From Sphingomonas bacterium (GTDB taxonomy: Bacteria; Pseudomonadota; Alphaproteobacteria; Sphingomonadales; Sphingomonadaceae), in contig NZ_CAHJWX010000156.1 of the NCBI RefSeq assembly GCF_903643065.1, positions 1 through 5,749 on the forward strand: DNA of 5,749 nt, given 5' to 3'. The position numbers and the translations under genes are program-made. How positions within the stretch are numbered: the stretch's first letter is position 1; every line of letters begins with the position of its first letter. A model generated the notes under the pieces. That model was not told the DNA's origin, did no database searches, and saw only the letters and a list, made by a program, of their open reading frames with translations. Shown in pieces: positions 5,596 through 5,749 of this stretch.

Positions 5596-5749
5596 TGGCT
5601 GAAGACGCTTTTTGAAACGACGGGATCGCCAGCTGCGCCCGCACCGCGATCTGGCACGCCACCGTCGCTCTTACCCGCGCTGTTGAGGCAGCGATATCCT
5701 CGCGCTTTCGCAGGATGCTGCCCGAAGCGGGCTTAGCAGCCGGTGCCGG
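5596..5749. other. No recognised feature
   Basis: No frame gives a protein I recognise. A minus-strand frame is open from the right edge to a stop at 5570-5572 (59 codons) but shows no family signature. A short hairpin, GCCCG-AAG-CGGGC, lies at 5720-5732 without a T-tract. Together with the preceding relic this reads as eroded intergenic DNA. Confidence 0.4.

Noticed and set aside
5550..5615. Plus-strand frame reading FLPLHYVPGQPHLVAEDAF, reminiscent of luciferase-like monooxygenases (LPLHxPxxVAED)
   Set aside because: The stretch is short, bounded by stops on both sides, and the upstream residues do not continue the family pattern; too weak to call.
5717..5737. Hairpin GCCCG-AAG-CGGGC with an outer GCT/AGC pairing, as a terminator or mobile-element end
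   Set aside because: There is a two-base bulge, no T-tract, and no partner repeat elsewhere in the window.
5570..5749. Minus-strand frame open from the right edge for 59 codons
   Set aside because: No family resemblance; an open run of this length is unremarkable in GC-rich DNA. It could be a gene end entering from the right but cannot be supported.
1..5749. CRISPR arrays, tRNA/rRNA genes, insertion sequences, phage or defence genes
   Set aside because: Looked for and not seen: no regularly spaced repeats, cloverleaf, transposase or integrase signature on either strand.

Overview
The window is GC-rich, densely coding DNA. Codon use and protein signatures (an HADHA-like FadJ with a T-S-R motif, an MFE-2-type short-chain dehydrogenase, a sphingomonad-style membrane-anchored hydrolase N-terminus) suggest an alphaproteobacterium, most likely a sphingomonad. 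This placement is recognition from memory, not a database search.

Layout. At the left edge, on the minus strand, lies the first 49 codons of a membrane-anchored protein, probably an alpha/beta hydrolase. A 159-base divergent intergenic region follows, with short inverted and direct repeats. Then come four plus-strand genes with gaps of 28, 13 and 29 bases, almost certainly one operon: a VOC (glyoxalase/dioxygenase-fold) protein (307-999), an SDR resembling the (3R)-hydroxyacyl-CoA dehydrogenase domain of MFE-2/HSD17B4 (1028-1945), an acyl-CoA dehydrogenase with the catalytic-base placement of the LCAD/IVD type (1959-3119), and a bifunctional FadJ/HADHA-type enoyl-CoA hydratase/(3S)-hydroxyacyl-CoA dehydrogenase (3149-5317). 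The last 432 bases hold no convincing intact gene; 5362-5595 looks like a decayed CaiB/BaiF (AMACR-like) CoA-transferase fragment.

Together the genes encode most of a beta-oxidation spiral: the acyl-CoA dehydrogenase makes the 2-enoyl-CoA, and FadJ hydrates and oxidises it by the 3S route. The SDR would serve 3R-hydroxyacyl-CoAs. No thiolase, aldolase, CoA ligase or (R)-specific hydratase is in view. The acyl substrate cannot be read from the sequence. The VOC gene as first gene, and a CoA-transferase/racemase-like relic just downstream, hint at a branched, cyclic or otherwise unusual acyl-CoA rather than housekeeping fatty acids, but this is inference.

Nothing here is clearly a wholly new system. 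The points most worth a second look are a perfect 28-bp palindrome inside fadJ, opposite-stereochemistry dehydrogenases in one operon, altered active-site motifs in FadJ, a double ATGA start/stop relay before the acyl-CoA dehydrogenase, and the CoA-transferase relic.
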